DNA from: Chara braunii
Taxonomy: Eukaryota > Streptophyta > Charophyceae > Charales > Characeae
Direction: 5' to 3'
Assembly (NCBI GenBank): GCA_003427395.1
Contig: BFEA01000405.1
Span: 114,898-147,098, forward strand
Length of the DNA: 32,201 nucleotides
Below are positions 28,902-32,201 of this stretch, piece after piece. The notes under the pieces are model-generated. The model was not told where the DNA came from. It saw only the letters and a list, made by a program, of their open reading frames with translations, and did not search any database. The translations under genes were made by a program, and so were the position numbers. Position 1 is the stretch's first letter. Each line of letters begins with the position of its first letter.

Positions 28902-29231
28902 CTAGTCCTTCACAACTCTCAAGACTCCTATCAGTCTGCCTCTGCCATCTCTTATTTCATGCTCACCTTCTGCTCCGAACAGGTCTGTGTCAAGGTAGAG
29001 TTCCCCTTCTTGATCTCGTAGGCAAGAGGTTCCTCTCTTAATCTCAATTAACCCTGTTTCATCAGATCGAACTCTCCTACAGATCGACGTGCCTAGAGTA
29101 CGCAAGTCCTCCTGGGTCCATTCCGTCAAAAGTCTGAGCAGCTCTTGGGACCTCCACCTATCACGGTCACGTTGTCTTAGTTCACTTGATATATCCCCCC
29201 CAGGCTGGTTATTCTCGTTCCCTCTGGCCAT
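28902..29231 (-). CDS. Unknown hydrophilic protein, locus B
   Basis: 109 codons from ATG at 29231 (MARGNENNQPGG) to TAG at 28902. It starts inside the last 23 bases of the family 1 gene upstream, in another frame. N-terminal half: basic/acidic helices (WRSQELLRLLTEWTQEDLRTL). C-terminal half: short strands with acidic turns (LIEIKRGTS, GELYLDTDLFG, GRLIGVLRVV). No recognised domain and no clear counterpart in locus A. Confidence 0.6.
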   Translation of the reverse strand: MARGNENNQPGGDISSELRQRDRDRWRSQELLRLLTEWTQEDLRTLGTSICRRVRSDETGLIEIKRGTSCLRDQEGELYLDTDLFGAEGEHEIRDGRGRLIGVLRVVKD

Positions 29232-29721
29232 TCGGGTTATGGTGTCGATTTATGAAATCAACTATTAGACCTCGACCGATCCCTATCAATGCTTCGTAAG
29301 GAATTCGCGGCCTAGGTAAGTCTTCAAAGATTCTGATCTCGATACTCTAAGCGACTTCTTTCCTTAGGGAAAGGAGCCTATCCTTCTCGTCCTCTACCAC
29401 TTCTCTCGCTCTTTGCCAGCAACGTCCATACACTAAATTTTCCGACCTCCTCGTTGGTAAGTAAATGCCTACGTCTCTTACCTCAGTCCCTAGGAAGCGC
29501 GCGGTCATAACATAGAGGCGGCTTAGTTCCCATGCGTTGTCGACCATCTCATAGGCTTCCACCTCATACGAAAACTCCTCCCTTCTTCCTAGGGTACTCA
29601 ATGATGCACACACTGCATCGAACTTCTCCTGCGGCGATCGGTTCCCAGCAATGATCTTGTTATCCCACTCCTCAAGTTTCTCTGCAGACTTCTTATGCCT
29701 TACTCGTTCATGGCCCAACAT
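29209..29721 (-). pseudogene. Family 1 small protein with in-frame TAG, locus B
   Basis: ATG at 29721 (MLGHERVRHKK), 15 bases after the stop of the family 2 gene. Features: FDAVCASLSTLGRREEFSYE, a strand LYVMTARFLG, VRDVGIYLP, GRCWQRAREVVEDEKDRL. TAG at 29347-29349 follows RKEVA; the frame then continues with EDLPRPRIPYEALIGIGRG to TAA at 29209. The TAG lies opposite the Trp of KKVEWGLIS in the locus A member at 19499-19876. The frame is intact apart from that codon. The next gene's ATG lies within its last 23 bases. Function unknown. Confidence 0.65.
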
Positions 29722-29736
29722 TTTTGCCACGCCCGC

Positions 29737-30006
29737 CTAACACAACCGGACTGGTTCCCTTACCAGACAATAGTATTTCCTCCCAGAGGTCCCTAGTCTT
29801 TCCACCTTCAGTAGATAACAGATCTCGGTTTGGTTAGCAATTACCCTCAAAGCCGACTCCATCATACGATCCAGATAAGGTTGTATGAGTTCAAGCTCTT
29901 CAAACCCAAAGAGATCTATATTAGGAATTCAGAGGGTGCCCTCAACCTTTACCATTCTCCCTTCTACTATGACCCCGAAGGAGAACTGTTCCCTAAGACC
30001 CGGCAT
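29737..30006 (-). pseudogene. Family 2 small protein with conserved in-frame TGA, locus B
   Basis: ATG at 30006 (MPGLREQF) opens 89 codons to TAG at 29737. Codon 26 is TGA (29929-29931), preceded by VKVEGTL as in the locus A copy at 18178-18468, where TGA is also codon 26. The protein then continues FEELELIQPYLDRMMESALR and NQTEICYLLKV, clearly matching locus A. Codons around the TGA differ between copies almost only at third positions. The upstream family 1 gene ends at TGA, then AGTCAG and another TGA that touches this gene's start region. Unlike the locus A copy there is no second stop before the end. Readthrough or recoding is possible; decay is the null. Confidence 0.65.
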
Positions 30007-30017
30007 CCTCACTGACT

Positions 30018-30428
30018 TCAACTCCTTGCTCTTAGCGCTATACTAATTACAGGCTCCCAGTTCCTGCCATCAGTAAAACTGTCGGGTAGACTAGGTTCGG
30101 AATTACCGTAAAACAACACGGGGTTCACGTCACTAAACACCTCTTTCCCCTTCTTCTCTAACTCCCTCCTTTCCTCACTGATTATGTCTCTAATCCAGTT
30201 CTTAAGCGACTCGCGATCCGTCCCTCTCTCCCTTAGCAGAGACACGTATGGGCAGATGTCGTATCCTCCCGTGTCGAGATGCTTTATTACCAAGACATAA
30301 GCTTTCCCCGGAGCATGACTTTCTTCTAGGGATATACAACTCTCTATTTTGTAAGAGAAGGCCCCCCCACTAGTAAAGGGGACAAAGGCGTCCAGGGCAG
30401 CCGTAATCCTGGGGCAGTAACCAGCCAT
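30018..30428 (-). CDS. Family 1 small protein, locus B
   Basis: 136 codons from ATG at 30428 (MAGYCPRITAALDAF) to TGA at 30018, unbroken. Family 1 features: GGAFSYKIESC, a strand AYVLVIKHL, GYDICPYVS, a helix LKNWIRDIISEERREL, and the C-terminus PSLPDSFTDGRNWEPVISIA. The closest relatives in the window are 20944-21267 (TDG.W tail) and 19499-19876. It has no catalytic signature that I can name, no signal peptide and no membrane segment. It is the first of the interleaved family 1 and 2 genes of locus B. Confidence 0.7.
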   Translation of the reverse strand: MAGYCPRITAALDAFVPFTSGGAFSYKIESCISLEESHAPGKAYVLVIKHLDTGGYDICPYVSLLRERGTDRESLKNWIRDIISEERRELEKKGKEVFSDVNPVLFYGNSEPSLPDSFTDGRNWEPVISIALRARS

Positions 30429-30630
30429 TTCCCATCTTCTATCGTCCTCTCATTCCCGACTTGCACGTCCCTCGACATAGAGTTCCCTATCATGCTCACT
30501 TTAGGCCCCCAACCGTGGCCATTGCGCTTCCCACATTTCCCTGTTCGTTGACGAATAACGGTTCCTCAGGCCAGTCTTCCTGCTGATGCTCCTCTTCCTC
30601 GTCCTCGTCCCAGCCCCCGACTCGCCTATA

Positions 30631-31538
30631 TTAATACGAGCGCAGCTCGAAGAACCCCACGGGAGACGCCTCCCTAACCGATGGGTCGAACCCCCTCCCA
30701 CTAAACAGCTCTGCTAGCCCTGCTAGATGACTAGGTGACTCTCGTATACCCCTCTCGAAGGTAGCCCATAATTCAACCGGTCGATCCCGGTCAGGTGCTT
30801 GCCTCAAGCTCCTAGGTGAAGCTGCTCTAATCAGCTCAACCAGTTCTAGACCTTCGTTGCCAAACCGCCCCCCCCCTTCCAGAGAGCGTAATAGCCGTGC
30901 TGTTCGTCACCACTGTGTAGGAGGTTCTGGATTTCTAGAAAACTTAGGTGTAGCTGGACCAACCGGTCAAACCCTCCAAGATACTCCCCCAAGACAAATA
31001 GCGGAATGGAGAGCCTCAATGCCTTGTCCGAGTGTGGTAGAAACCCTCCCCGGGCTAGACGGAGGGACACCGTGACTGATCTAAACGCTCCTCTTAAGCG
31101 GAGCTCCTCCTCTCGGTATCTCTGCACCACCTTCTGAAGTATGTCTATAGCGGGAGTTTCGTCCTCCCACGTATACTGATCAAGACTAGGTATTACCCCA
31201 AGGTCCTTATCGCGTGTGCCTTGCTCCACCGCCTTACGAATGATTTCCGAGAGTACCGACGTTTGGTAGTAGAGGAAACACTTAACAGTCAAGTCCACCG
31301 ATCCCTGAACCACTCTCCCTCGTCTATCCCTATCAAAAGCCACAAGCGGCACCACCAACAACCAAACGCCCGGACGCAACAGTATTGACCTCCAGGGCCT
31401 ATCCACTCTGCCGACCCCTGCCACCAAAGTCGATCTACCTGGCAATGTAAACTCTACCCAATCGTCGTCCACGAATTTCGGCTCTCTGTATTCGAACTGT
31501 CCCAATTCTACAGGGTGCTCGACCCTACAGTGAGACAT
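30631..31538 (-). pseudogene. Unknown 300-residue protein at the head of locus B, frameshift at G9
   Basis: ATG at 31538 (MSHCRVEHPVELGQFEY) begins an open frame of 230 codons that ends at a stop just after a G9 run (30868-30876 on the complement). A one-base frame change at this run lets about 75 more codons read through to TAA at 30631 (ELVELIRAASPRSLRQ, FSGRGFDPSVREASPVGF), so the protein was probably about 300 residues. A hydrophobic strand-rich segment (WRSILLRPGVWLLVVPLV) is not a convincing membrane helix. No recognised domain. It has no counterpart in locus A. The frame change may be a homopolymer error, since both sides are otherwise clean. Confidence 0.6.
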
Positions 31539-32090
31539 CTAGGCGTCGCCTGTCGTTCCGTTCAGTATCCGGGCCCTATCTACCTCTCCGCTTATCTCGG
31601 TTTCTTGTAGCTCCTCCCGGACGCGGAACACAATACGACGTAGCTCCTATGTAACACCCACGAACGCATCCGCGGGTCCAATCTCGGATGGCGGACGCAA
31701 ACGGGTCCGCATCCGCGGCCTACCTGGTCCGCGCCGCGGACCCGATTTTACCAGAATTTTCCTGAATTAAATAATTGGTTAAAAAAAAAAATGGGATTGT
31801 AGGAAATTTTAAGCCCTACAACCCCATATTTGTTTTTTTGGAATCCGACTTTGTTTCGGATTTTTTAAAAATCAAAAACTAAATCCGTTTTTAAAAACAT
31901 TAAAAAATATAAAATAAAGAAAAGTTGGATTTTTTTTTTGTAATTTTTTATCATCAGAAATAGTCCCTGAGTTCACCTGTATTTTTTAGAAATGAATTTC
32001 TGTTTTTTGCAGGGGTATGAGGTGTTTTAGAAAAATAAAGATACAAAATTTAAAAATAAATAAACAAAAAACTTGAAAAAATAAAAAAAG
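31539..32090. other. Flank of locus B: GC-palindromic cluster, then AT-rich
   Basis: 31667-31746 holds repeated and inverted ATCCGCGG, GGGTCCGC and CCGCGGACCC strings. From 31747 the sequence is A/T-rich with A- and T-runs and a possible short inverted repeat around TTTTTAAAAA near 31862. No gene. Confidence 0.5.
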
Positions 32091-32092
32091 GT

Positions 32093-32108
32093 TTGATTGA
32101 TTGATTGA

Positions 32109-32201
<93 letters not shown>
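32093..32201. repeat. (GATT)n followed by (GT)n microsatellites
   Basis: GATT units run from about 32093 to 32152 with one irregular unit, then GT units run to the last base of the window, so the true end is not seen. Confidence 0.95.

Noticed and set aside
17005-30006. Whole-genome reassignment of TGA or TAG to Trp
   Set aside because: Some internal stops do face Trp, but others face Glu, Gln or Lys, and both TGA and TAG also serve as plausible ends of genes. TAA also occurs inside pol. A general code change is not supported by this window.

Overview
This is a nuclear, non-coding-rich eukaryotic window made almost entirely of transposable elements and simple repeats. I see no conserved housekeeping gene, rRNA or intact tRNA. 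The host cannot be fixed from sequence alone. The Ty3/gypsy-type polymerase, the short CCCTAAA-like stretch and the microsatellite load fit a large repeat-rich fungal, algal or plant genome. The assembly is imperfect: there are two ambiguous bases (131 and 24320), a library-adapter junction at 7297-7334 and a poly-C block beside it.

Layout. 1-6100 holds AT-rich repeats, a dispersed repeat with a (TA)n tail (671-1036), long unassigned stretches and one weak minus-strand ORF. 6100-7200 is a strong hairpin, a minisatellite and TTC microsatellites. 7272-7528 is an artefact zone. 7993-8738 is a non-autonomous DNA transposon with 108-bp terminal inverted repeats and a 3-bp TTA duplication. 8757-9192 is a foldback element; a second, oppositely oriented copy sits at 15517-16010.

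11735-17835 (minus) is a decayed Ty3/gypsy element with gag, protease, reverse transcriptase, RNase H and integrase. It carries stops, frameshifts, the foldback insertion and lost catalytic residues. Immediately upstream of its gag, on the same strand, lies a series of small tightly packed ORFs (17908-19876, with a further one at 20944-21333). They belong to two paralogous protein families that I do not recognise. A second, diverged version of this series lies at 27341-31538 without gag or pol next to it.

Between the two series are a second copy of the (TA)n-tailed repeat (21773-22139), a GC-rich gag-protease fragment of a different retroelement (22140-24589), a palindrome array (25139-25534), a polypurine tract, and a tRNA-like sequence with hairpins around 26225-26656.

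The most interesting material is the pair of small-protein series. Genes of the two families are interleaved, often overlap end to start, and keep conserved reading frames across in-frame stop codons. One TGA is conserved at codon 26, with identical spacing, in both series. Whether this is recoding, hypermutation of a silenced element or shared decay cannot be settled from the window. How the two families act together is unknown; the only functional hint is that one series sits directly in front of a gag gene on the same strand.
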